From: Halobacteriovorax sp.
GTDB lineage: Bacteria; Bdellovibrionota; Bacteriovoracia; Bacteriovoracales; Bacteriovoracaceae
Length of the DNA: 64,000 nucleotides
Assembly: GCA_002716825.1 (NCBI GenBank)
Contig: PBCC01000045.1
Coordinates: forward strand, 26,336-90,335
Reading direction: 5' to 3'
Made by a program: the position numbers and the translations under genes. The notes beneath the pieces are model-generated. The model saw only the letters and a list, made by a program, of their open reading frames with translations. It was not told the origin of the DNA and made no database searches. The first letter of the stretch is position 1; the number at the start of each line of letters is the position of its first letter. Below are positions 1 to 9,266 of the stretch, piece by piece.

Positions 1-615
1 CCTTTTGGCAAAGTCACGCAAGTTGATATCTCAAAAGAATTTCCTGCGGCCGATGATAACTTTGCCCTCGATCTAGAGCTTGGAAAAGCCTACGGTGAAT
101 TTCTTAAAGCTGATGGCTTTGATAAAGCGACGGTGATGATCGAGTTGGTTTCAACTAAAGACAATGTCACTCATCAATTTGAAATGAAAGGTGCAGACTT
201 TTCTCGCAAGATGATTGATGCCAAGCTTTCGGCCGGAGAGTTTGAAAGAGGAACGGCTAAAGCCGCTTCTAAGCCACTTTATCAAACTGTTGAGCGCACG
301 TTTATTGCAGAGCCATTGCCTGCTACAAATAAAGTTTTAAAAGTTGCAACTAACCCACAGTTTGCTGAATTCTTTGGTGGCTCTGGTGGTGGTGCTGCTA
401 AAGATGAAGCCCCAAAAGAAAACTTCTCAATTGCTAAAGTTTGGATTGAGCCAGGTTGTATTGTTTGTAATGCTTGTGAAGATATCTATCCAGAAGTCTT
501 TGAAGTCACCGCCGATACTTGTCTGATTCGCCCAGGTGCACCTTTAGATGATGGCCTTCGCGTTCAAGAGGCTGCTGAAGCTTGTCCTGTCGAAGTGATT
601 AAGTTTTCGGCCTAA
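1..615 (+). CDS. C-terminal part of a protein ending in a single-cluster ferredoxin domain (5' truncated)
   Basis: The reading frame is open from the first base, so the N-terminus lies outside the window; the internal GTG at 133 need not be the start. The last ~60 residues carry C-x2-C-x2-C (in the segment GCIVCNACEDIYPEVF) followed about 40 residues later by a CP motif, the ligand pattern of a ferredoxin holding one 3Fe-4S or 4Fe-4S cluster. A Gly-rich linker (FFGGSGGGAAKDEAPKE) separates this domain from an N-terminal part of at least 130 residues that I do not recognise. Electron transfer is the safe inference; partner and substrate are unknown. No clear terminator follows. Confidence 0.75.
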   Translation, partial: PFGKVTQVDISKEFPAADDNFALDLELGKAYGEFLKADGFDKATVMIELVSTKDNVTHQFEMKGADFSRKMIDAKLSAGEFERGTAKAASKPLYQTVERTFIAEPLPATNKVLKVATNPQFAEFFGGSGGGAAKDEAPKENFSIAKVWIEPGCIVCNACEDIYPEVFEVTADTCLIRPGAPLDDGLRVQEAAEACPVEVIKFSA

Positions 616-717
616 GATCGCCATCAATTTTTGTCATCTTTTTCAGTCTTTATTAGCCTGTAATTAGTAGTTTATGCCATCCGTTGCATTTAAATTAGTC
701 CTGTTCGACAATAGCGC

Positions 718-1506
718 ATGCAAAAAACTTCCAATAAAATCATCTTGTTATTGTCGGCATTTCTAATTCTAGACCCAGCGCTTAGAATTTTATCCTTCAA
801 AATATCCACTGGAATGGACTGGACTCTGCTTTGGGACAATATTGTTCAAAACGGGAACGTGAGTGTCTTTCGCTTTGTTGAGTTTTGGCTTTTAACCCCT
901 TTGGCCGGACTCTTCCTGCTGACACTTTCACGAGTCGCTTATCTGATTTATTCAGCGCTAACTTTTTACAAGTTCTACTCACTAGTGAGTTACACTCCAT
1001 TTGATTGGCCTTACTTTGCGGCAAGACCACATATTGGTGCCTTTATGATTATTAGTCTCAACATGATCTTCGTGTTGATTCTGATGTGGCCGCTGATAAA
1101 GAAGTATCTTCTAAGCTATCACTTTAAAAATATTTGGGACGCTAGGGGACGCTATGAAGCGAGCTTTAAAGCATCGCTTTTTATTAATGGGATTGATGGT
1201 GTGTTTGCTGGAAGTATTAAGAATATTTCTTCTGGTGGCGCTCTCTTTAAGGTTACACAGGAGTTAAAGCCTCTGGCTTCTAAGGCCAGTGATGAAGCGA
1301 TCCTAGTGATTCAGTCGAGTTCTGGAGAGCATCTAAATTTCGAAGTGGAGCTTATTAACGTCAGTATTTCAGAACACAAAGATCTCATTGGAATGGAGTT
1401 TGTGAATATGGGGCCAAAGCTGTCATTGGCGCTGATGAATATTTTGCTTGAACTAAGGTCTCAGTCGCTGGCAAAAGAAAAAAGGGCCCCTTCCGAGGCC
1501 CTTTGA
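718..1506 (+). CDS. Membrane protein with C-terminal PilZ domain
   Basis: 262 residues. Three hydrophobic segments (about residues 8-26, 48-75 and 103-122) anchor the protein in the inner membrane; a cytoplasmic PilZ-like domain follows from about residue 140. It shows an arginine-rich start (RGRYEASFK, ~143) and NISSGG (~169), matching the [D/N]xSxxG half of the c-di-GMP-binding signature; the RxxxR half is imperfect, so nucleotide binding is likely but not certain. PilZ proteins act as c-di-GMP effectors for motility, envelope or secretion functions. ATG at 718 has no evident SD. The gene converges on the metalloprotease gene with 7 bases between stops. Confidence 0.8.
   Translation: MQKTSNKIILLLSAFLILDPALRILSFKISTGMDWTLLWDNIVQNGNVSVFRFVEFWLLTPLAGLFLLTLSRVAYLIYSALTFYKFYSLVSYTPFDWPYFAARPHIGAFMIISLNMIFVLILMWPLIKKYLLSYHFKNIWDARGRYEASFKASLFINGIDGVFAGSIKNISSGGALFKVTQELKPLASKASDEAILVIQSSSGEHLNFEVELINVSISEHKDLIGMEFVNMGPKLSLALMNILLELRSQSLAKEKRAPSEAL
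1481..1504 (-). terminator. Rho-independent terminator overlapping the end of the PilZ gene
   Basis: Perfect 8-bp stem AAAGGGCC / GGCCCTTT (1481-1488 with 1497-1504) and an 8-base loop. Read on the minus strand it is followed by a T-rich run (TTTTTTCTTTT), so it best serves the metalloprotease operon coming from the right. On the plus strand only a weak T tract follows. It lies inside the last codons of the PilZ gene. Confidence 0.75.
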
Positions 1507-1513
1507 GTTTAAT

Positions 1514-4500
1514 CTACTGTCTTACGTGTGTCGGTAACATCTCGATACGATCGCGGTAAAGAGTGTTCTTTCCTTCTAATTGACCAGTTAAGAAGTCTCT
1601 TAAGATGATCAAATTCATTTCGTAAGCTGCTTTAACATCTGCACTTGCATCAGCTGGAGCCTTACCTAGTGTAGACAAGATCACCTGAACTTCTCTAAGA
1701 GCTGGCGCGCCTAGGGTTGAAGCAAGGAAGGTTTGCTTACCAAGCTCTTCTCCAAGCATTCCAATCAGCTGCTCCTCAGTGAACGTTGCACCTTGCTCTA
1801 GAAGGTCTGTCAGTTGACCAAGTAGACCATCTGGAAGTGTTGCCGCTGCAACTTGGGCTTCAGATAGATCAGCTGGTAGCGCTGGGTTTCTACGATCTTG
1901 GAAGATCGCTAGAGTTTTCTCTTGTCCTAAGCGAGCTAGCGTTGGCATGGCCTTGATTGAGTCAACCATGACACTTGCAATTTGGTTGGCTTCGCCTGCA
2001 GCATAAATTCTCTCACCAACTCGTAGAGTCTTAAGGAATTCGCCGTTAACAGTGTCAGAGATATCATTCTTTCTGACTGTAAATGTATTAACTAGTGAAC
2101 GTGACTCTTCACGGATCAAGTCATCATCAGATAGTCCCCAAGCCTTGGCCGTCTCAAGTAGAACGGCATTGAGCACGCCCTTACCTTGTGAAGGCAAGCG
2201 AAGGAAGCTTCTCATCCAATCAAGTCCGTTAACTGGACCAAGAACAAGGTAGCTATTATCAATCGCGTAGTTCTCTTGGTATTCGGCACCGGCTTCATTT
2301 TTAAAGGCAATCTTCTCTGAAAGCTCAGTTCCCATAACCAAGTGCTCGATGAAGTTAAAGACCTTTGGTGCAAAGTACGAGTGATCAACTAGTGCTCCAA
2401 AGTTATCATCAGTCGTTGGGCGGCCTGTTTCACGCTGAAATAGTGATTTCATCGCCATCAACTTATCAATCCACACACCAAGAACATAGCGGTCTGAGGC
2501 GTAGATATGGTTAGGGTCATTGTCTTTAAAGCCATTAAGGAATTTACCTGCTTCACCTTTAACAACTTTTGGCGCCGGTTGATTTTCATCATTTGTGTCG
2601 GCGGCCATAGCCTCTTTAACAGCTGGGTCAAAGCAGCTTGTTGGCACGTAGTTAATATCCCATCTAACGCCTTCGTAAATCTTCGAAAGTGGACGAAGTT
2701 CTACTGTTTTTGCAGGGTCGTTGGCATTGGCCAGGGCACATAAATGATAAGGTGTCTTAAGCACCTTAAGCATGAAGTCACCAGCAATCTTCACCGACTC
2801 GGCGCGATCGTTAATCATCTTACAAACTGGGATTTGAGCCGTTTGTTGTGGGCTACAACCTTGCTCCATAATTCCTGGACCAAAGATCTCAGCAAAAAAC
2901 TCCCATTCTTCCATTAGGTCACGGATACGGTTGAACTCGTGGTAGCGAGCAATCAAGTAGCCAGGAAGGTTATAGGCAGAGAAGCTGTCGCGATCATCGC
3001 GGAAGTTTCTATACTTGTACGAGCGCTCATAATTATCAATATAATGAGTGACGACTTCAACTAGGCTTGAACCTTCATCAAAGCGATTACAAGTGGCCGA
3101 AAGACGAGTGTTTTCATCTGTACAGAACTGATACGGCTTAAGTTGAGCCCCACTTTTTTCAAGGTCGTGGAGTGATGTTTCAACTCTAGCAAAAGAGCCA
3201 TCTGCAAGTTCTACTTCACGGGCATAGCCAAAGCGTAGGGCGGCTACGTCGTACTTACCAAACTGTGGAAGCTCGTTAAGTTCGCTATAACCATAGTCCA
3301 TGATTGAGCTATAGGCCGGACGGTTATGCATACCAAGGGCCTGAGCTTCTTCTTGTGTGTAGAAGTTTTCATGGTCAAATGAACCAATAAAGTTGTGGCG
3401 AAGGCCAAGAGCATGACCAAATTCATGCACAAGGGTAGTTGTGTAAGCATTTGGGATCATGATGTCTTCAGCAGCTTTCTTCTGTTCACGTGAAAGCTCT
3501 TTCCAACGCTTTAGAGTTCCGTCTGCATTGAGTACGCCAGCAATTTGTTTAATCCCTGGGTAAAGTGCTTTAACTGTACCAGCGATAGGGAAGAACTCTT
3601 TGCTGTAGGCATTATTTTGTGCCCAACGATCAAGACGCTTCATATACTTTTGAGCTTTTTCCTCAAAGCTACCAGCGCGTGGAGCTTGATGCTCAGCCTG
3701 ATGCTTAGTGCGAAGACGTTGCTTTAGGCGCTCTTTAAGAATAGGAGCGTTGTGCTCAATATGATCACTGTGGTTATGCATGGATGCAGCTGCAAGAAGC
3801 TTTGTTTTAAGCGCTTGCTTGGCATTGAAATCAGCAATTCTAGTGTCAGCTGCAGGAGTTTGCTCATCAGCTACTGGAGCCGGAGTTGGAGTTGCGACTG
3901 CTGGAACTGGATTAGCGGCATCACGTTGCTCAATCGTTAGGTCGACCATTTGCTCCCATACACGACGAGACAAAGTCTTTAGAACACCTGAGTACATATT
4001 GATATGAGACTGAACGATTTCACCTGTAAGTGGGTTCGTTACAGTTGGTGCATATCCTAGAAGACCGTTGGCCAATGGATCAGTAATAAGTTGAAGAACG
4101 TTATTTCTAAGGTCTCCACTGTTTTTACCGGCCGGCTCTTTAAGTACAATTTCAAAGCCGGCGTTAGCGCGACGAAGAGAATTGTTAATTGTATCTACGG
4201 CAGCGAAGGTTGCTTTTTTAATAAGCTCTTGTCCTGGCTCGTTGTACGTATCAGAAAGGAAGTAAACAACTTTCTTCTTCTCTGGATTCCAACGGTGAAG
4301 GAAGTTTTGCTTATTCAAGCGGCTTGGATCGAACTGATCATCAAGATCACTTTGAGTGTTAGTGAAGAAGCCGAAAGAGCCGTGGTCTGGAATAGGGTAT
4401 TGAACAGTTTTGTAGTCTTTAGACGTAATGTCTTCAAGACGTACGAGTGAGTAAGTGAATTTAGTCTTAAAGGCCGAAGTTGATAGACCAGTAAAGTCAT

Positions 4501-6133
4501 CACTATCTTCATAGTAGTCATCGATAATACAATCGATAGCCTGTGGAATCTTTCTATAAGTCTTTTCAACTTCTACAAAGATGACGCCTTTTTTAACTTC
4601 GTGCTGTGTTACGCGCTTACCTGTTTCAACCACACATGGATTGCCAGAAACATTCCATAGATCAAGTGGGTTAACTTCTGTTAACTGCATGCTGTCTAGT
4701 GAAGGGATAAAGAAGCGCTTTTGATCCCATGTTTTTGAATCATCTTGTTCATCACCAGTAAGACACTGGTTGTTATCATCTTCTGAACATTTATAATCAA
4801 TATGCTCACCAGGAATCGTCATTACCGGGTACTGGTTAAGAGGATTGAATTGGAAACGCTCATCGCGCTCAACTTCAACAACTTCAAGGCCCGCTTTAGC
4901 GAAACGAAGTTTTACTAGTTTTTCCTTCCCTTGATAGAATGGGTCGGCTTCAGTTACGCCACGAGGAGTTGAGCCTGTCATTGGTACGTAGAGGTATACT
5001 GATTCAGTATCGTAGTGGTCTTCTTTACTAGTGAATACTTTGTCAGCAAAGCTGATGTCTTCGCCAATTCTATAGCGATTGACTTGTGAATTAAGGTTCA
5101 CTTCGATCATTTTCGCTTGACGGTGATCGATATTTGAATCGAGATCAACTGTTGCGATCGGCTTGTTATTATCAGTCTTACGCTTAAGTTTCACGCCTTT
5201 AGCATCAATAGTGAAGGCTGGGCGAAGGACGCATTCGTCTTTTTTAAGTTCTGTTAGCTCACGAATCTTTTCATCACACATCATGATACGTGGATCAGCA
5301 GGTGAGCGAGTAAGGGCAGCAAGCTCAATTGGATTGAGGTTCTTTTTCTTCACTGGACGAAGAACAATGATCTTGTCTTGGTGAAATTTAAGTCTTGCAG
5401 GCTTTTCATTAGATACTTCTGCTTCAACCATTGCATTGTTGTTAAACAAACGCTTGATTTGAGCGATTGTATAAACTTGTGAGTGAAGTTTTCTTTTATC
5501 AATGACTACTGATGAATCATCAAAGTCACTAGCGCGAAGACCAGCGTCAACACGCTCTTCAACTGTTGGATCGATGGTTACGTGAGTTGATTGACCACGA
5601 TCACGACGCTTGTAGGTTACGATATGAGTTTTTTCGCCAAGGTCATTTTCAACTTTGTCCAAGATTCCGTAAGAGCTTACTGAAAATTGAAAGAGTGGAA
5701 GTTCGCGACCGGCCAGTAGTTCTTGTTGGTGCAGTGAGAGAGTTTGACCTTCATGATTGGCGAAGGCCAACATGACGTTATCTGTTAATCTGAAAGCTAC
5801 CTTAAGGCGTTCACCGGCAGAAGCAGATTCAATTTTTAGGTCTTTGAAAAACTCAGCAAGCTTTGGGTCGCCTGAGACAACCTTAACTTTACGAAGTTTC
5901 ATTTCGTTAAGTGCAAAAACGCCATTCACTTCAGTGTCTTCCGCCTTTACAGCGAATACACCCGGCTCATCGATTGTCTCGATGACCACTTCCTGATCAA
6001 AAAGCGCCATTGAGTGGACATTTTTTTCAATGTCTTCAGACACTTTCTCCGGCAATTCTTTTGCACAACCTACTAATAGGATCGCTGCAAGCATTGCTGG
6101 AAGCGTGTAGCGTGATGATTTACGATTAAACAT
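1514..6133 (-). CDS. Very large lipoprotein zinc-dependent metalloprotease
   Basis: 1539 residues. N-terminus MFNRKSSRYTLPAMLAAILL followed by VGC is a lipoprotein signal with Cys23 as the lipidated residue. The zinc site HEFGHALGLRHN (~residues 902-913) is the extended HExxHxxGxxH of metzincin-like peptidases, and SIMDYG ~30 residues later is a Met-turn. Long N-terminal (~800) and C-terminal (~550) regions resemble the architecture of large bacterial zinc-dependent metalloproteases carrying DUF5117/DUF4953-type regions (family assignment from memory). A Pro/Ala-rich linker lies near residues 745-765. The SD AGGAG sits 7 bases before ATG. It is the second gene of a minus-strand pair behind the barrel-like protein (20-base gap). 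Likely a surface or periplasmic protease; substrate unknown. Confidence 0.85.
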   Translation of the reverse strand: MFNRKSSRYTLPAMLAAILLVGCAKELPEKVSEDIEKNVHSMALFDQEVVIETIDEPGVFAVKAEDTEVNGVFALNEMKLRKVKVVSGDPKLAEFFKDLKIESASAGERLKVAFRLTDNVMLAFANHEGQTLSLHQQELLAGRELPLFQFSVSSYGILDKVENDLGEKTHIVTYKRRDRGQSTHVTIDPTVEERVDAGLRASDFDDSSVVIDKRKLHSQVYTIAQIKRLFNNNAMVEAEVSNEKPARLKFHQDKIIVLRPVKKKNLNPIELAALTRSPADPRIMMCDEKIRELTELKKDECVLRPAFTIDAKGVKLKRKTDNNKPIATVDLDSNIDHRQAKMIEVNLNSQVNRYRIGEDISFADKVFTSKEDHYDTESVYLYVPMTGSTPRGVTEADPFYQGKEKLVKLRFAKAGLEVVEVERDERFQFNPLNQYPVMTIPGEHIDYKCSEDDNNQCLTGDEQDDSKTWDQKRFFIPSLDSMQLTEVNPLDLWNVSGNPCVVETGKRVTQHEVKKGVIFVEVEKTYRKIPQAIDCIIDDYYEDSDDFTGLSTSAFKTKFTYSLVRLEDITSKDYKTVQYPIPDHGSFGFFTNTQSDLDDQFDPSRLNKQNFLHRWNPEKKKVVYFLSDTYNEPGQELIKKATFAAVDTINNSLRRANAGFEIVLKEPAGKNSGDLRNNVLQLITDPLANGLLGYAPTVTNPLTGEIVQSHINMYSGVLKTLSRRVWEQMVDLTIEQRDAANPVPAVATPTPAPVADEQTPAADTRIADFNAKQALKTKLLAAASMHNHSDHIEHNAPILKERLKQRLRTKHQAEHQAPRAGSFEEKAQKYMKRLDRWAQNNAYSKEFFPIAGTVKALYPGIKQIAGVLNADGTLKRWKELSREQKKAAEDIMIPNAYTTTLVHEFGHALGLRHNFIGSFDHENFYTQEEAQALGMHNRPAYSSIMDYGYSELNELPQFGKYDVAALRFGYAREVELADGSFARVETSLHDLEKSGAQLKPYQFCTDENTRLSATCNRFDEGSSLVEVVTHYIDNYERSYKYRNFRDDRDSFSAYNLPGYLIARYHEFNRIRDLMEEWEFFAEIFGPGIMEQGCSPQQTAQIPVCKMINDRAESVKIAGDFMLKVLKTPYHLCALANANDPAKTVELRPLSKIYEGVRWDINYVPTSCFDPAVKEAMAADTNDENQPAPKVVKGEAGKFLNGFKDNDPNHIYASDRYVLGVWIDKLMAMKSLFQRETGRPTTDDNFGALVDHSYFAPKVFNFIEHLVMGTELSEKIAFKNEAGAEYQENYAIDNSYLVLGPVNGLDWMRSFLRLPSQGKGVLNAVLLETAKAWGLSDDDLIREESRSLVNTFTVRKNDISDTVNGEFLKTLRVGERIYAAGEANQIASVMVDSIKAMPTLARLGQEKTLAIFQDRRNPALPADLSEAQVAAATLPDGLLGQLTDLLEQGATFTEEQLIGMLGEELGKQTFLASTLGAPALREVQVILSTLGKAPADASADVKAAYEMNLIILRDFLTGQLEGKNTLYRDRIEMLPTHVRQ

Positions 6134-6153
6134 TTTTGCTCCTCTCTCTTTAA

Positions 6154-6996
6154 CTAAAATGAAATTCCAAATTGTCCGTATACTGTTGATTGATTTGAAT
6201 CGAATAACTTAACTTCTGTTTCAATACCGTTGGCGGCCAAAGGCGTTCCGCCCATACTATGACCAACTGCCACTGAATAAGGGCTGAAGTCATAACTAAG
6301 GGATTGCTCGAATTTGTAAGCATCTCTTGTGTTGCCTTGATAAGTGATGAGGCGAGAGTATTGTCCAAGTGCTGAAAAAGTGAATCGATCACTTAGAGCA
6401 AAGTCAGCGTTAAGAGTATTAGTTACTGTGTACTGATAATTTGAACTTCCATTGAGTGCAATCTCGGTGCTGTGAAAGTTAACTCCGACAGTTGGTATAT
6501 AGGCTAGGGTGATTGAATTAGTCGCTTTATAAACGACTGGGGCCGAAGCTGCGAGCCCAGTAATTAGGTTTTGATAGTCTTTTGAGCGTTCAGAAAATGG
6601 CAGTGTGACGCTTAGTTTGCCAGAAACACTTAGGTCTTTTTCATTCTTCCACAGACTTGTAGCTGCACTTAAGCCGACATTATTAAATGTGAACTCGCGT
6701 TCACCAGTTAACTCTTTTGAAACGCTTGAACTTAGCCCGAAAGAAATGTCTTCTGTGGCCAGGCGAAGCGCTAAGGCGAAGTCGGTTGATTGTGAAGATC
6801 GTACTGAATCGAGCTTTTGTAAGCCGCTATTAATGTAGGTGGTCGCGCTGCCAGAGAACTTGGCCGTCTCTTTGATCTCTGTCTTTTTACTGTCTACTTT
6901 TTTGACAGATGTTTGAGCCTGCACCAGCTGGAGTGACACCAGCGATAGGGCGCAATAAAGAGAAATCTTCGCAATTTCAATACGTTTAGCGTTCAA
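6154..6996 (-). CDS. Exported barrel-like outer-membrane protein, unknown family
   Basis: 280 residues from a TTG start at 6996. That start is chosen because GGAG (7003-7006) lies 6 bases upstream and it gives a compact signal peptide (MNAKRIEIAKISLYCALSLV, cleavage after VQAQ); a longer reading from 7014 has no SD. The mature part alternates hydrophobic and polar residues in strand-sized blocks, is rich in Ser, Thr, Tyr and Gly, and ends in GISF with the terminal Phe typical of outer-membrane barrels. It is co-oriented with and 20 bases upstream of the giant metalloprotease gene, so the pair is probably co-transcribed. I do not recognise the family. Confidence 0.7.
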   Translation of the reverse strand: MNAKRIEIAKISLYCALSLVSLQLVQAQTSVKKVDSKKTEIKETAKFSGSATTYINSGLQKLDSVRSSQSTDFALALRLATEDISFGLSSSVSKELTGEREFTFNNVGLSAATSLWKNEKDLSVSGKLSVTLPFSERSKDYQNLITGLAASAPVVYKATNSITLAYIPTVGVNFHSTEIALNGSSNYQYTVTNTLNADFALSDRFTFSALGQYSRLITYQGNTRDAYKFEQSLSYDFSPYSVAVGHSMGGTPLAANGIETEVKLFDSNQSTVYGQFGISF

Positions 6997-7060
6997 AGGG
7001 CACTCCGAGACCAATTGTTTTCAGTATATAAAGCAAGTACTGGGCCATTTTTGTCAGATT

Positions 7061-7086
7061 CTACATGACATGGCGCGCTACATGTC
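7061..7086. repeat. Compact inverted/direct repeat, possible operator
   Basis: GACATG (7067-7072) and CATGTC (7081-7086) form an inverted repeat around GCGCGCTA, and CTACATG occurs twice (7061-7067, 7078-7084) 17 bases apart. It lies about 65 bases upstream of the barrel/metalloprotease pair, where a regulator could bind. No binding protein can be named. Confidence 0.3.
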
Positions 7087-7198
7087 TAAATATGTAAAAT
7101 ATATAGACAATAACGATTGGAAATCGCGGAAATTACACTGTTTGAGGTGGAAATAGTAGGGTCAAATAGTCACCTATGGCGCAAATTGGCCCCAAGGA

Positions 7199-7876
7199 CT
7201 AATCGAGCAGATTGGAGCGCATCAAAGCTTGAAGCCCGACAGCATTTTCGTCCCAGATCTCTTTCAGGCTTTTACCTGATGCTAGGAGTGGACACTCAAA
7301 TGTGATCACAGGCGAGTTGTATTCTTGTTGGGCATATTCACCAAGACTGCCAGGCGTGGGATGGCCGGCAATTTCATCTTGAACGATTTCGTAGTTATTA
7401 TAGCGTTCTAAGAACTGTGCAACCTCAAGGCAGTCACCATTAGTGTTGATAAATGGCTTCCATGAATGAAAGCTCATAATAAGCTTAGGTGGATACTTTT
7501 GAAAAAGCTTATCGAGATAGATGTTTTCTGGCTCGCTTAAGGGCTTTGTGCCCGGATTGTACTTGGCTTCGCGACCTTTATTGGTCCAATCCTTCGATGG
7601 TAGGTTTCGATTGAGGTCTACAGCGTGGGCATTAGTCCTCGTTCCGGCGCGATAGCCATCGACATTGAGAATAGGAATGATAACCGTCGGCCTTTGGATG
7701 TCTTCTTGGTTTTGCAGCCACTCGTAGAGTTTTTGAACGACGTAGACGCCCTCAACTTCATCGCCGTGAACACCGGCCATGATGTAGATCCAAGAGGGAC
7801 CTTTGGTTTCGCTTTTATAAGCCTTAATTTCGTCGCCTTCGACACTTTTACCAGATTTAAGCGGGATAAAATTCAT
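7199..7876 (-). CDS. M14-family zinc carboxypeptidase (MpaA-like)
   Basis: 225 residues from ATG 7876; GAGG lies 6 bases upstream, while the longer TTG reading (7888) overlaps the SD. Motifs: GVHGDEVEG (zinc ligands His and Glu of HxxE), DLNRNLP (the Arg/Asn substrate carboxylate-binding region), SFHSW (third zinc ligand His) and a late TFECP carrying the probable catalytic Glu. No signal peptide, so cytoplasmic. This short architecture resembles MpaA-type murein peptide amidases, which trim diaminopimelate from recycled peptidoglycan peptides. A role in wall-peptide recycling is an inference; other small peptides or amide substrates are possible. Confidence 0.8.
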   Translation of the reverse strand: MNFIPLKSGKSVEGDEIKAYKSETKGPSWIYIMAGVHGDEVEGVYVVQKLYEWLQNQEDIQRPTVIIPILNVDGYRAGTRTNAHAVDLNRNLPSKDWTNKGREAKYNPGTKPLSEPENIYLDKLFQKYPPKLIMSFHSWKPFINTNGDCLEVAQFLERYNNYEIVQDEIAGHPTPGSLGEYAQQEYNSPVITFECPLLASGKSLKEIWDENAVGLQALMRSNLLD

Positions 7877-8026
7877 ATCATTCCTCAAATTTGAATCGGG
7901 CGAACTTTAGCACGCTGCTCCCTGCCTCGCAATGGAGTGTGAGTGAATTTTTGCTGTGCATAGGGGTATTCAAACACTCGCTATGTTTGTTAGGATTTTC
8001 CTTTAATATCAAGGGAATGAAGTTAT

Positions 8027-9265
8027 ATGGAGCAATCAAAAAAGTTCGATCCGGCCGTAGAAAAAGAAGTCGCACGCCAATTTGAAATTCTTCGCTTTGG
8101 AGTTTCAGAGATTACTCCTGAAGAAGATCTCCTTTCGATGCTTCGTCATTCAATCGCCAATAATAAACCTTTAAGAGTTAAGTGTGGCATTGACCCAACT
8201 GCTACTGATGTCCACCTGGGACATTCGGTACCTTACCGCAAAATGCGTCAGTTCCAGGATCTAGGTCATATTGGTGTAGTCATCATTGGTGATTATACTG
8301 CCAGTATCGGTGATCCCACGGGGCGCAATGATTCCAGACCACCACTCACACCTGAGCAAATTAAAGAGAATGCCTCACGCTACATGGAACAGGTCTACAC
8401 CGTCGTCGATAAAGAAAAGACAGAGATTCGTTTTCAATCGGAATGGTTTAAAGATGTTACTCTCAGTGATGTGATTAGCTGGGCCGGCCAAACGACAGTT
8501 GCCAAGCTTGTCTCTCACGATACCTTTGCTAAAAGACTTGAAGAGGGACACTCTTTGGGTCTGCACGAACTCTTTTATCCCGTTCTTCAAGGAATTGATT
8601 CGGTCTATGTCAAGGCCGATGTTGAACTTGGTGGGACCGATCAAAAATTTAATGTCCTCATGGGGCGAGATTATCAAAAACACGCTAAGCTAAGACCACA
8701 AGTGGCAATGCTTTTGCCTATCATCACCGGAACTTGTGGTACGCAGAAGATGTCTAAGTCTCTTGGTAATACCATCGGAATTCTCGATGAGCCTTTTGAT
8801 AAATTTGGTAAAACTATGTCGATCCCCGATGCCATTATGCTCGAGTGGTGGAAATATGTTGGCAATTTAGACGCCACTCGCTTTGCAGAAATTGAGAAGG
8901 GATTGAAAGAGGGAAGTCTTCATCCTAACGAATGTAAAAAACAATTGGGTGTGGCCGTTGTGAGCTTTTTCCACGGAGAGGAAGTTGGTAAGGCCATGCG
9001 CGAGCAATTTGAAAATGTCTTTAAAAATAAACAGATTCCAGACGACGTTCCAGAGTTTAAGTTTGAACGTGGTCTAGGGCTACTCGATACGCTAGTTGCT
9101 GCCAAGATGGTTCCGTCTAAGGCAGAAGGGCGTCGTATGATTGGCCAAAATGCAGTGTCTATCGTTGATGGCGACAAACTGACGGCCATTGATCATGTGA
9201 TTGATGAGAGTTTTGTGGATAGCGTTTTAAAAGTCGGTAAACGCAAATTTGTAAAGTTGGTATAG
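8027..9265 (+). CDS. tyrS: Tyrosine--tRNA ligase
   Basis: 412 residues, normal length for a class I tyrosyl-tRNA synthetase. Rossmann-fold ATP-binding motif HLGH at residues 63-66 (HIGH equivalent), KMSKS at ~240-244, the tyrosine-binding region around GGTDQKFN, and a C-terminal S4-like RNA-binding domain (LVAAKMVPSKAEGRRMI onward). It charges tRNA-Tyr in the cytoplasm. The next gene starts one base after the TAG stop, so tyrS and rnhA are probably co-transcribed and coupled. Confidence 0.97.
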   Translation: MEQSKKFDPAVEKEVARQFEILRFGVSEITPEEDLLSMLRHSIANNKPLRVKCGIDPTATDVHLGHSVPYRKMRQFQDLGHIGVVIIGDYTASIGDPTGRNDSRPPLTPEQIKENASRYMEQVYTVVDKEKTEIRFQSEWFKDVTLSDVISWAGQTTVAKLVSHDTFAKRLEEGHSLGLHELFYPVLQGIDSVYVKADVELGGTDQKFNVLMGRDYQKHAKLRPQVAMLLPIITGTCGTQKMSKSLGNTIGILDEPFDKFGKTMSIPDAIMLEWWKYVGNLDATRFAEIEKGLKEGSLHPNECKKQLGVAVVSFFHGEEVGKAMREQFENVFKNKQIPDDVPEFKFERGLGLLDTLVAAKMVPSKAEGRRMIGQNAVSIVDGDKLTAIDHVIDESFVDSVLKVGKRKFVKLV

Positions 9266-9266
9266 T

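Noticed and set aside
4091..4450. 119-codon plus-strand ORF inside the metalloprotease gene
   Set aside because: It lies fully antisense to conserved coding sequence, with no SD and no recognisable protein features.
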